Shown here: positions 24,222 to 32,895 of the stretch, piece by piece
Position numbering within the stretch: position 1 is the first letter of the stretch
How the letters are laid out: each line of letters opens with the position of its first letter
Assembly (NCBI GenBank): GCA_902588975.1
Contig: CACIRJ010000004.1
Span: 1 to 64,000 of the forward strand
From: an uncultured Pelagibacteraceae bacterium
GTDB lineage: Bacteria > Pseudomonadota > Alphaproteobacteria > Pelagibacterales > Pelagibacteraceae
DNA length: 64,000 nucleotides
Direction of reading: 5' to 3'
Program-made: the position numbers and the translations under genes
The notes under the pieces: generated by a model
Seen by the model: only the letters and a program-made list of their open reading frames with translations
What the model was told of the DNA's origin: nothing
The model's database searches: none

Positions 24222-24992
24222 TTATCTAGCTCGTGCTCCACCTTGTGAAACTGCTGCTGACCAGATTACTAGACCAAAAGCAATTTTGTTGATGAAGTCT
24301 GCTAAGTTGTAAATCACGTTCAATGAGTTAGCGTCTACTCCACCTACTAGGTAACCAAAAATGTAACCTAATGGGTAAATAGCCCAACCAATTGTTACGA
24401 TCATTCTCATAGCACCCCATGCAGTTGCTAATGGCTTGTTTCCAGTTTTTGCTGCAATTTTTCCAGCTTCACCAGAGAATACTTCATATAAGATGTAGAT
24501 CCATCCAGCCATACCGACTATGAAACCAAGCATAGCATTGATGTAACCTGCTTCTCCTAAGTATCCACCAATTAACATCACAAGCGAACCAATTAATAAT
24601 CTCCAGAAGATTGCTCCTGGGATTTTCTTAACTGCTGCTAGAATTAAGTAAAACTCGATCATCTGTAATGGTACAGTGATTAACCAATCAATATATCTAT
24701 ATACTGTTGGAGAATCTCCAGTCATTACCCATACATCTCTCATGTACATGTAGTGAATGAATGCAACACCAGTTACAAGACCAGCTACTGTTACTGAAGT
24801 TTTCCAGCCTGCTGCAACAGTATTTCTTTCCATGAAGAAGAATACTGTAGCTGCTGCCATACCCATTGCGATTACCCAAAAGGAAATCCCAACAAAATCG
24901 TCAGAAGCTAACATAGCAGTTGCTGCGTTTGCTGCACCAGTAAGACCAAATAAAGCCACTGCTGCTAATGCAAACATTTTAAGTTTTTTCAT
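24222..24992 (-). CDS. Proteorhodopsin, blue-tuned proton pump
   Basis: Light-driven outward proton pump in the inner membrane. 256 residues: signal peptide (cleavage near AANAA) and seven helices. His80 (AFIHYMY), the proton acceptor Asp102 and donor Glu113 lie in IDWLITVPLQMIEF, and the retinal-binding Lys236 is in FINKIAFG. Position 110, which equals residue 105 of the reference protein, is Gln, the residue linked to blue absorption. The codon choice (many TCT/GCT/GTT with few rare codons) looks like a highly expressed gene. The Shine-Dalgarno GAGGGAG lies nine bases before the ATG. It ends in a strong terminator. Retinal synthesis genes are not in this window. Confidence 0.97.
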   Translation of the reverse strand: MKKLKMFALAAVALFGLTGAANAATAMLASDDFVGISFWVIAMGMAAATVFFFMERNTVAAGWKTSVTVAGLVTGVAFIHYMYMRDVWVMTGDSPTVYRYIDWLITVPLQMIEFYLILAAVKKIPGAIFWRLLIGSLVMLIGGYLGEAGYINAMLGFIVGMAGWIYILYEVFSGEAGKIAAKTGNKPLATAWGAMRMIVTIGWAIYPLGYIFGYLVGGVDANSLNVIYNLADFINKIAFGLVIWSAAVSQGGARAR

Positions 24993-25019
24993 AAAAAACT
25001 CCCTCTCGTTAGTTTTTTT

Positions 25020-25037
25020 TAGTTTAAATTTAAACTA
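25020..25037. promoter_or_regulatory. 18-bp palindrome in the proteorhodopsin leader
   Basis: TAGTTTAAATTTAAACTA is a perfect dyad about 27 bases upstream of the start codon, followed on the mRNA by an A-run and the Shine-Dalgarno. It may be a regulator site or an RNA hairpin that stabilises the message. The rest of the 214-bp gap to the divergent synthetase shows no gene and no unambiguous promoter. Confidence 0.4.
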
Positions 25038-25206
25038 CGGACAAACCACAAAGGTTTCTCCAAAGTTAGGGGCTTAATATCAAATTAAATTAGTTTGTTG
25101 AAGACTTTTTGCCGCGTTATAAGTGTTGATTTTATTGACTTTTTAAAATTAAATACAACCTGTTGCATAAATTCAGTAGAAAAATGACACCAAATAGCAA
25201 ATCAGA

Positions 25207-27102
25207 ATGATTAGAAATTACAAAGAAATTTACGACGAATCTCTAAAAAATCCTGAGGAATTTTGGCAGAAAGTTTCTGAAGATGTGTTTTGGTTTAAAA
25301 AACCAACTAAGATTTTAAAAAAAGATAACCCTCCTTTCTATAAATGGTTTGAAGATGGTGTAACAAATACATGCTACAACGCCTTAGACCTTCACATTGA
25401 TCAAGGAAGGGGTGAAAAAACAGCTTTAATCTATGACAGTCCTATAACAAAAAGTAAAGCAAAGTTCACTTTCAAAGAATTAAAGGAAAAAGTTTCAAAA
25501 TTTGCAGGCGCTTTAGATAAGCAAGGAGTTAAAAAAGGAGATCGTGTAATAATTTATATGCCAATGATACCAGAAGCAGTAGTTGCGATGCTTGCATGCG
25601 GGAGAATTGGAGCAATTCACTCTGTTGTATTCGGCGGTTTTGCTTCAAATGAATTAGCTAGTAGGATTGATGATAGCAAAGCTAAAATTTTAATCACAGC
25701 ATCATGTGGATTTGAGCCTGGAAGAACAGTTGAGTATAGACCACTTGTAGACGGAGCTTTAAAATTAGCAAAACACCAAGTTGAAAAGGTAATACTATTT
25801 CAGAGAAAAGATCACGAGGTAAAATTAAATAAACCATTAGAAATAAGCTGGGATGAAGCACTATCTGGAGCTAAAGATAAAGATTGTGTTGAGATGGGTG
25901 CTAATGATTATGCTTATATCCTTTATACTTCAGGGACCACAGGTATTCCTAAAGGAATTGTTAGAGATATTGGTGGTCACATTGTTGCTCTTAAATGGAC
26001 AATGAAAAATATTTATAACATTGATCAAGACGATGTATGGTGGTCAGCAAGTGATATTGGTTGGATAGTTGGACATTCCTATATTGTCTACGCTCCATTA
26101 TTCAAAGGTTGTGCAACTCTCTTATTTGAGGGCAAACCTGTGGGTACTCCTGATGCTGGAGTATTTTGGAGAATAATATCAGAATATAAAATTAAATCTT
26201 TATTTACAGCCCCAACAGCATTTAGAGCAATAAAAAAAGAAGATCCGGATGGTAAGTTTTTTTCTAAATATGATTTAAGTTCATTTGAGTCATTATTTTT
26301 AGCGGGTGAAAGAGCAGACCCCGATACGATTAAATGGGCTGAGAATTTACTTAAAGTTCCTGTAATTGACCATTGGTGGCAAACTGAAACTAGTTGGGCG
26401 ATAAGTTCAAACTGTACTGGAATTGAAATGCAAGAAACAAAATATGGATCCGCATGCAAAGCAGTTCCAGGTTATGATGTAAAAATAATTAAACCAGATC
26501 AAACAATAGCAAAACCAAATGAGATGGGAGATATTGTTGTTAAACTTCCATTGCCGCCAGGTACGTTCCCAACTTTGTGGAATGCAGACGAAAGATATAA
26601 AGAAAATTATATGTCAAATTATAATGGATATTATCAAACTTATGATGCAGGTCATATTGATGATGATGGATATATTTGGATTATGTCTAGAACAGATGAC
26701 ATAATAAATGTTGCAGGTCATAGACTTTCAACTGGTGCAATAGAAGAGGTTTTATCAGAACATCAATCTGTTGCTGAATGTGCAGTGATTGGAATAAAAG
26801 ATCAGCTGAAAGGACAATTACCAATTGGTTTAATTGCTCTAAAAGCAGGAGTTACTAAGGATAATGAGACTATTTCAAAAGAGTGTGTGCAAATGGTTAG
26901 AGATAAAGTTGGACCTGTTGCAGCTTTTAAAATAGCAATTGTTGTTAAAAGATTACCAAAAACTAGATCTGGAAAAGTTCTAAGAGGAACAATTAGAAAG
27001 ATTGCTGATAAAGAAGAATATAAAATGCCTGCAACAATTGATGATCCTGCTATCCTTGATGAGATAAAAGAAGACTTAATAAATAGTAATATTTTAAAAT
27101 AA
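25207..27102 (+). CDS. prpE: Propionyl-CoA (acetyl-CoA-like) synthetase
   Basis: ATP-dependent acyl-CoA ligase of the ANL superfamily, 631 residues. The AMP-binding core contains YTSGTTGIPKGIVRD near residue 240, where the IVRD continuation is typical of PrpE. WWQTETSW is near 393 and the hinge Asp lies in GYYQTYDAGHIDDDG. The C-terminal PKTRSGKVLRG holds the catalytic lysine near 590. It would turn propionate (or acetate) into the CoA ester. It runs divergently from proteorhodopsin and is followed directly by the SMR transporter, whose ATG overlaps its stop by one base. Confidence 0.88.
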   Translation: MIRNYKEIYDESLKNPEEFWQKVSEDVFWFKKPTKILKKDNPPFYKWFEDGVTNTCYNALDLHIDQGRGEKTALIYDSPITKSKAKFTFKELKEKVSKFAGALDKQGVKKGDRVIIYMPMIPEAVVAMLACGRIGAIHSVVFGGFASNELASRIDDSKAKILITASCGFEPGRTVEYRPLVDGALKLAKHQVEKVILFQRKDHEVKLNKPLEISWDEALSGAKDKDCVEMGANDYAYILYTSGTTGIPKGIVRDIGGHIVALKWTMKNIYNIDQDDVWWSASDIGWIVGHSYIVYAPLFKGCATLLFEGKPVGTPDAGVFWRIISEYKIKSLFTAPTAFRAIKKEDPDGKFFSKYDLSSFESLFLAGERADPDTIKWAENLLKVPVIDHWWQTETSWAISSNCTGIEMQETKYGSACKAVPGYDVKIIKPDQTIAKPNEMGDIVVKLPLPPGTFPTLWNADERYKENYMSNYNGYYQTYDAGHIDDDGYIWIMSRTDDIINVAGHRLSTGAIEEVLSEHQSVAECAVIGIKDQLKGQLPIGLIALKAGVTKDNETISKECVQMVRDKVGPVAAFKIAIVVKRLPKTRSGKVLRGTIRKIADKEEYKMPATIDDPAILDEIKEDLINSNILK

Positions 27103-27434
27103 TGCTTAAGACATATCTTTTTTTAGTAGGGGCAATTATTTGTGAAGTATGTGGAACAATGCTTCTTCCTGTTACTCAAAACTTTACAAAAGTAACACCA
27201 ACCGTGTTTTTAGCAGTATTTTATTTATCTGCTTTTTATTTACTTACGTTTGTTGTTGATAAATTACCAATTGCAATTGTTTATGGAACATGGAGTGGAC
27301 TTGGTATTTTTACTATAGCAATATTGGGCTATATATTTTTTAAACAATCTTTAAGTTGGCAAGCTATATTGGGGATGTTTCTTATTGTAGTTGGAGTGAC
27401 ACTTGTAAATATGTATTCAAGTAAAACTATATAA
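27102..27434 (+). CDS. Small multidrug resistance (SMR) family transporter
   Basis: 110 residues with four transmembrane helices. The conserved membrane glutamate is in AIICEVCGTMLL (residue 14), and helix 3 has IVYGTWSGLGIF, both SMR hallmarks (EmrE/SugE/QacE). It acts as a dual-topology dimer exchanging cations for protons. Substrate may be a toxic cation, a guanidinium compound or an osmolyte. It starts on the last base of the synthetase stop and leaves a single base before the convergent dihydroorotase stop. Confidence 0.9.
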   Translation: MLKTYLFLVGAIICEVCGTMLLPVTQNFTKVTPTVFLAVFYLSAFYLLTFVVDKLPIAIVYGTWSGLGIFTIAILGYIFFKQSLSWQAILGMFLIVVGVTLVNMYSSKTI

Positions 27435-27435
27435 C

Positions 27436-28746
27436 TTAATCAAATAATATTGGTTTACCAGAAGGATCTCCTAAAATTTTATCTTCTTTCATTTTAATAT
27501 CACCATTAATAATTGTATAAACTGGTGATCCTTTAAATTTGTAACCATCAAATGGACTCCATCCACATTTGCTATGAATATTTTCGTTTTTGATTTCAAT
27601 TGTTCGATTCATATTTATTATTGTAAAGTCAGCATCATAATCTTTTTTGATAAATCCCTTATTTTTAATACCAAATACAGAAACTGGATTTTCACAAAGA
27701 AGTTTAATTAGCTGATCTAATGTAAGTTTTTTGTCATTCACATGATTTAGCATAACGGGTAATAATGTTTGGACGCCAGGCATACCAGATGGTGACTGTG
27801 GATATTCTTTTAATTTATTTTCTTTTAAATGCGGTGCATGATCTGAACCAATTGTATCATTATAGTTATTTCGAATAGCGTACCACAATCTATCATAATG
27901 AGACTTGTCTCTCAAAGGAGGGTTCATCTGTGCAAATGTCCCAAGTTTGTCGTAACAATCTGGTGCATATATTGTTAAATGTTGTGGAGTAATTTCAAAA
28001 GTTATATTGCCTTTATTTTGTGATAAAAAATCTACCTCTTGTTTTGTTGTAACATGCAATATATGTGCTTTTTTATTAAGTCTTTTTGCAATCCTAACAA
28101 TCCGTCTCGTAGATGACATTGCACATTCTTCATTTCTCCATACGGGATGAGTATGAACATTACCTTTTTCGATTAATTTTTTTCTTAAATTAATTATTTC
28201 TTCATCTTCAGAATGAACCGCAACTATTTTTGAAGTATTTTGAAAGACTTTTTCAATATCTTCTTCTTTATCAACTAAAAGGTTTCCAGTTGACGATCCT
28301 GCAAAAAGTTTTACTCCACAACAACCATCTAAACCTTTAAGTTTAGCTAAATCAGACGAATTATCTGGAGTAGCTCCAAAATAAAAAGCATAATTTGAAT
28401 ACATCCTATTTTTAGCAAGACTTAACTTGTTATTGAATTCTTGCATATTTGCTGTGGGTGGGTTTGTATTTGGCATCTCAAAAACACTTGTAATACCTCC
28501 AGCAATAGCTGCTTTACTACCAGTATGTAAGTCCTCTGCATTAGTTGATCCAGGCTCACGGAAATGAACTTGAGTATCCATGCAACCGGGTAGAACTAGT
28601 AAATTGCTTGAATCAATAGTTTCTTTGCTTTGTTCGTCACTTAAATCACCAATATTTGTGATTTTTCCATTTTGAATACCAATGTTAGTTTTATTGAGTT
28701 TTCCATCAATATAACACTCACCATTCTTTATTATAAGATCTAACAT
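27436..28746 (-). CDS. pyrC: Dihydroorotase, class I
   Basis: Zinc-dependent ring closure of carbamoyl aspartate in pyrimidine synthesis. 436 residues. The first metal motif reads MDTQVHFREPG, so the first of the two usual histidines (HxH) is Gln. The other ligands are visible: AVHSEDEE (about 176), HILHVTT (about 226) and IGSDHAPH (about 300). FEMPNTNP and GMPGVQTLLP are typical of DHOase rather than allantoinase. The Gln version is, as I recall, common in alphaproteobacterial homologues, so activity is likely. It is divergent from ygfZ. Confidence 0.88.
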   Translation of the reverse strand: MLDLIIKNGECYIDGKLNKTNIGIQNGKITNIGDLSDEQSKETIDSSNLLVLPGCMDTQVHFREPGSTNAEDLHTGSKAAIAGGITSVFEMPNTNPPTANMQEFNNKLSLAKNRMYSNYAFYFGATPDNSSDLAKLKGLDGCCGVKLFAGSSTGNLLVDKEEDIEKVFQNTSKIVAVHSEDEEIINLRKKLIEKGNVHTHPVWRNEECAMSSTRRIVRIAKRLNKKAHILHVTTKQEVDFLSQNKGNITFEITPQHLTIYAPDCYDKLGTFAQMNPPLRDKSHYDRLWYAIRNNYNDTIGSDHAPHLKENKLKEYPQSPSGMPGVQTLLPVMLNHVNDKKLTLDQLIKLLCENPVSVFGIKNKGFIKKDYDADFTIINMNRTIEIKNENIHSKCGWSPFDGYKFKGSPVYTIINGDIKMKEDKILGDPSGKPILFD

Positions 28747-28789
28747 TTTATGAAATCGTTACTATATTATTCTTAAGTATCTATCAATA

Positions 28790-29683
28790 ATGAAAAAAAA
28801 TAATGTTTATATCTTAGAGGACAGAGGACTTTTATATGTCTCAGGTGAAGACTGTAAAGAGTTCCTTCAAAATATAGTTACAAATAATATCAACAATGTA
28901 GATGAAAAAAATTCATGTTATTCAGCTTTACTTACTCCACAGGGAAAATATTTGTATGACTTCAATATATTAAAACATAAGTCTGGATATTTTTTAGATT
29001 GTGAGAAAAAAAATATAGATAATTTATTTAAACAATTAAATTTATATAAACTTAGATCAAAGGTAGAAATTTTAAATCTAAGTAATGAATTTGTAATTGC
29101 AGTTATTAGTAAAGAAAAATTTTTAGATATGGAAAATTCAAGTTCTATTGCTGGATGTACAATTAAATTTAGAGAGGATAGTATTTTTTTAGATCCTAGA
29201 GACATAAAACTTGGAGCAAGAATAGTAACCAATTTAGAAAAATTATATTTATCATTAAAAAAACTTGGGCTCCAAAGTGCGGATAAAAATGAATATTACA
29301 AATTAAGTCATGAAATTGGTATTCCACAAAATAATACAGAAAGACTTCAAAATAAACTTTTTGGTATCGAGTGTAACTTTGATGAATTAAATGCGATAGA
29401 TTTTAAAAAAGGTTGTTACGTAGGCCAAGAAAACACTGCAAGAATTAAGTTAAAAGATAAATTGAGTAAACGTCTTCTTCCAATTGAGGTAATAGAAGGC
29501 AATTTAGAAAATGAAATTATATCAGATGATAAAGATGAAATAGGAAAAGTATTAATAAATGATAATTATCCTTTTGCTATTATCAAAGTTAAGAACGAAA
29601 AATTTGATTTTGGCAAAATTTTTAATTGTGGTTCTGCTAAAGTTAAAATTAAGAAACCTGACTGGCTACAAATTACTCGATAA
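28790..29683 (+). CDS. ygfZ: YgfZ/CAF17 folate-binding Fe-S maturation protein
   Basis: Soluble 297-residue protein of the GcvT-like fold. The signature KGCYVGQENTAR near residue 206 is the YgfZ motif with its essential cysteine. The N-terminal half (LLYVSGEDCKEFLQNIVTNN) also matches. YgfZ helps repair or assemble [4Fe-4S] enzymes with tetrahydrofolate. It overlaps the convergent MazG-like gene by 11 bases. Confidence 0.9.
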   Translation: MKKNNVYILEDRGLLYVSGEDCKEFLQNIVTNNINNVDEKNSCYSALLTPQGKYLYDFNILKHKSGYFLDCEKKNIDNLFKQLNLYKLRSKVEILNLSNEFVIAVISKEKFLDMENSSSIAGCTIKFREDSIFLDPRDIKLGARIVTNLEKLYLSLKKLGLQSADKNEYYKLSHEIGIPQNNTERLQNKLFGIECNFDELNAIDFKKGCYVGQENTARIKLKDKLSKRLLPIEVIEGNLENEIISDDKDEIGKVLINDNYPFAIIKVKNEKFDFGKIFNCGSAKVKIKKPDWLQITR

Positions 29684-30044
29684 ATTTAGACAAATCAGGT
29701 TTAAAATAGTTTGGACCTTTCATAACTTTACCCTGATCATTATAAATAGGTTTGCCATCATTTCCTAGCTTGCTCATATTTGAATTTTGAACCTCTTCAA
29801 AACAAGCATCTAAATTAATACCAAAAGCATGCCCAGCACCATACGTAACATATAATATATCAGTCAAAGCATCTGCAACCTCCAAAAGATCATTATTGTC
29901 TAAAGCCTTTTTAAATTCATCCAATTCTTCTTTAATCAAATTGTACCTGAGTATATTAATTTTTTCAGAACTGAAAGATGGCTTTGATTTAACTTCTTGC
30001 CCAAAAGTCTTCATAAAATTTTTTACTTTTTGAAAATTTGTCAT
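29673..30044 (-). CDS. MazG-like nucleoside triphosphate pyrophosphohydrolase
   Basis: All-alpha NTP pyrophosphatase fold, 123 residues. The metal-binding EELDEFKKAL and EVADALTDILYV segments follow the ExxE...ExxD pattern. The tail KLGNDGKPIYNDQGKVMKGP matches small MazG-like proteins of bacteria and phages that hydrolyse non-canonical or damaged (d)NTPs. It may keep the nucleotide pool clean. It is single, convergent with ygfZ and divergent from fumC. Confidence 0.85.
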   Translation of the reverse strand: MTNFQKVKNFMKTFGQEVKSKPSFSSEKINILRYNLIKEELDEFKKALDNNDLLEVADALTDILYVTYGAGHAFGINLDACFEEVQNSNMSKLGNDGKPIYNDQGKVMKGPNYFKPDLSKFIE

Positions 30045-30105
30045 TTTACTCCTGTAAGATTAATAAAAACTAGTATATAAATTATTCGGTTAATTTTTCA
30101 AACAA

Positions 30106-31494
30106 ATGAAAACAAGAAAAGAATTTGACAGCATAGGTGGTATAAAAGTACCAAATGATAAATATTGGGGTGCATCAACTGAAAGATCAAAAAAATTTTT
30201 TAATATCGGTAAAATATTTGTTCCAGAATCAATTATAAAATCTATTGCAATTATTAAGCGAAGTGCTGCTATAGTTCATCAAAAAGATGGATTAATTTCA
30301 TCCAAAATTTCAAGAGCAATAATTAAAGCTTCAAATGAAGTTATAGGTGGTAAAATGAACCAAAATTTTCCTCTTAAGGTTTGGCAAACAGGCTCTGGTA
30401 CACAAACAAATATGAATGTTAATGAAGTAATTGCAAATCGAGCCATAGAAATCATGAAGGGTAAAAAGGGATCAAAGAAACCCGTTCACCCAAATGATCA
30501 TGTTAATAAATCACAATCAACTAATGATGTTTTTCCAACTGCAATGCATATTTCAATTGCAACTGAAACGATTAATAAACTATTACCAAGTTTAAAATTA
30601 TTAGAGTATTCATTGGCAAAAAAGAGCAAAGAATTTAAAAAGATAGTAAAAATTGGTAGAACACACTTGCAAGATGCTACTCCACTTTCACTAGGTCAAG
30701 AATTTTCTGGATATCGCGAACAAGTAAAAAAAAGTATACAAAGAATAAAGTATTGTCTGAATGATATTTATTTTTTGGCTCAGGGTGGGACCGCTGTTGG
30801 AACAGGAATAAATTCTAGTAGAAATTTTGATAAAAAGATAATCAAAGAAATAAAAAAATTTTGTAGAGTAAATTTTAAACCTGCTCCAAATAAATTTTCT
30901 GAATTAGCGGCTCATGACGCAATAGTAAATTTTTCTGGATCCTTGAATTCATGTGCAGTTGCTTTAATGAAGATTTCAAATGATATAAGATTTTTAGGAT
31001 CGGGACCTAGAGCGGGCTATGGAGAACTTTTGCTTCCAGAAAATGAACCTGGGTCTTCTATTATGCCTGGAAAGGTTAATCCAACGCAATGTGAGGCGGT
31101 CACAATGGTTTGCGCCAAAGTTATTGGAAACCATACTGGTATTACTGTTGCAGGTAGTCATGGACATTTTGAATTAAATGTCTTCAAACCTTTAATATCT
31201 TATAACATCTTACAATCTATTGACATTTTAGGAGATAGCGTAAAAAACTTTAGTCTCTACTGTGTTAAAGGAATAAAAGCCAATAAAAAAAAAATTAAAG
31301 AACACTTGGATAACTCATTGATGCTTGTAACAGCCTTAGCTCCCAAAATTGGTTACGATAACGCAGCAAAAATTGCAAAAAGTGCACTGAAAAATAATAC
31401 AAAACTTAAAGATGAAGCTATTAAATCAGGTTTAATTAAAGAGAAGGATTATGATTTACTAGTTAATCCATTAAAAATGATCAGCCCAAGCTAA
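30106..31494 (+). CDS. fumC: Fumarate hydratase class II
   Basis: Hydrates fumarate to malate in the TCA cycle, with no Fe-S cluster. 462 residues, normal length. GSGTQTNMNVNEV is near residue 97, a HPNDHVNKSQSTND segment follows, the TxLQDATPLSLGQEF segment carries the catalytic His region, and the signature GSSIMPGKVNPTQCE is near 318. It fits with icd as part of a complete TCA cycle. Its 3' end overlaps the convergent AsmA-like gene by four bases. Confidence 0.97.
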   Translation: MKTRKEFDSIGGIKVPNDKYWGASTERSKKFFNIGKIFVPESIIKSIAIIKRSAAIVHQKDGLISSKISRAIIKASNEVIGGKMNQNFPLKVWQTGSGTQTNMNVNEVIANRAIEIMKGKKGSKKPVHPNDHVNKSQSTNDVFPTAMHISIATETINKLLPSLKLLEYSLAKKSKEFKKIVKIGRTHLQDATPLSLGQEFSGYREQVKKSIQRIKYCLNDIYFLAQGGTAVGTGINSSRNFDKKIIKEIKKFCRVNFKPAPNKFSELAAHDAIVNFSGSLNSCAVALMKISNDIRFLGSGPRAGYGELLLPENEPGSSIMPGKVNPTQCEAVTMVCAKVIGNHTGITVAGSHGHFELNVFKPLISYNILQSIDILGDSVKNFSLYCVKGIKANKKKIKEHLDNSLMLVTALAPKIGYDNAAKIAKSALKNNTKLKDEAIKSGLIKEKDYDLLVNPLKMISPS

Positions 31495-32864
31495 TTAATA
31501 ATTTTTCTTATATGTGATCTCAAGTTTTGAATATTTTTAACTTCAAAAAATTGATCTTGTAATTCTTTTTTTTCAAGATTATTTACTCTAATATTAGAAA
31601 TTGAAAAATTGGTATCGCCTATATTTTTTTCTGCATCAAAGTATAAATTTTTAATTTTTTTTACTACTTTTGAACTTACTTGAAAAACTTTAGCAAATTC
31701 AATATGATTTTCAATATACAGATGATTTTTTGAAAAAAATTTAATATCTCCTTGATCACTTATGTATTTAATTTCTGTGTTCATTTTACCAATTTTATCT
31801 AAATTAAAATATGCTTTTTGAGATTTTATTTTTTTTTCGTTAATTACAAAATCTATCTCACCACTTTTTATTAACTTGTTATTTAGATCTTTAAATTTTA
31901 TTTTAAAAATACCATTTAAATTACCTATGTATTTTTCATCATATAAGAATAAATTTAATAAAATATTATCAATTATTTTTTCTACTTTTTTATTTTTAAC
32001 AGTAAGTTCACCATTTAAATAAAATGGATTAAGATTAATATCACTATATATATTAAAATTAGTTTTATCTAATGTTGGAGATTTAATATTAATTGTATTA
32101 TTATCAAAAATTATATCATATTTTAATTTGTCTTGAATATATTCTATTTCTGTTTGATTAATAAATTGTTTTGAATTTCTATATTTAAATGTGTTTTTAA
32201 TTAATATATTTGGATTAGATATATCTATGTTGTGAGTACTAACATTTGGGGTGTTGTAACTTCTTTTCCAATCAGATTTAAATTTTAATCCAAAAATCTC
32301 TCCATCTATGATAAAGTTTTTAATTTTAGCTTTATTATTTATTTTATAATTAATTTTTTTAATTGGGGAAATTATAATTACATCTTCATTTTTATTTTTA
32401 ATGAATATTTTACAATTATTAAATATAATTGGGTTATTAATACTTTCGTATAAATGTTTCCTTATTTCTATTAAGTCAGATAATTGAAATTCTAAATTTG
32501 AATTTGAGATTTCGATAGAGATAAAATTATTAAATGATCTCAAAAATATATCTCTGAGGGAAATGAATATCTTCAAATTAGGTACGTTTATTAAAATTTT
32601 GCTCTCTTTTTCTTTCGGATTTAACAAATTAAGTGAGGCATTTTCTATCAATAAGTGAGGCTTTGGAAATGGCTTATATGAAACATTTCCTGAAGAATTT
32701 AAATATAATTTAAAATTTTTGTAAAAATTTTTTTCTATTATTGCAACTTTACTTTTATAATTAAATAAAACTGGTAAAGATAAAATTGTTAATGAGGAAA
32801 AAATTATAAAAATAGCTATTAAGATTAAAGAGAAAGTTATTTTATTTTGCTTTATTTTATTCAT
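31491..32864 (-). CDS. AsmA-like envelope protein
   Basis: 457 residues. An N-terminal membrane anchor (ITFSLILIAIFIIFSSLTILSL) is followed by a long beta-strand-rich periplasmic domain. The early segment VSYKPFPKPHLLIENASLNL matches the AsmA family start, in which such proteins bridge the periplasm and help lipid transport to the outer membrane. It is shorter than E. coli AsmA (617). The sequence is very Lys/Asn/Ile-rich, so the family call depends on the N-terminus. It is divergent from uvrD with only 31 bases between the starts. Confidence 0.65.
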   Translation of the reverse strand: MNKIKQNKITFSLILIAIFIIFSSLTILSLPVLFNYKSKVAIIEKNFYKNFKLYLNSSGNVSYKPFPKPHLLIENASLNLLNPKEKESKILINVPNLKIFISLRDIFLRSFNNFISIEISNSNLEFQLSDLIEIRKHLYESINNPIIFNNCKIFIKNKNEDVIIISPIKKINYKINNKAKIKNFIIDGEIFGLKFKSDWKRSYNTPNVSTHNIDISNPNILIKNTFKYRNSKQFINQTEIEYIQDKLKYDIIFDNNTINIKSPTLDKTNFNIYSDINLNPFYLNGELTVKNKKVEKIIDNILLNLFLYDEKYIGNLNGIFKIKFKDLNNKLIKSGEIDFVINEKKIKSQKAYFNLDKIGKMNTEIKYISDQGDIKFFSKNHLYIENHIEFAKVFQVSSKVVKKIKNLYFDAEKNIGDTNFSISNIRVNNLEKKELQDQFFEVKNIQNLRSHIRKIIN

Positions 32865-32895
32865 TAAAATAAAAAGTTTTATACAATAAAAAACA

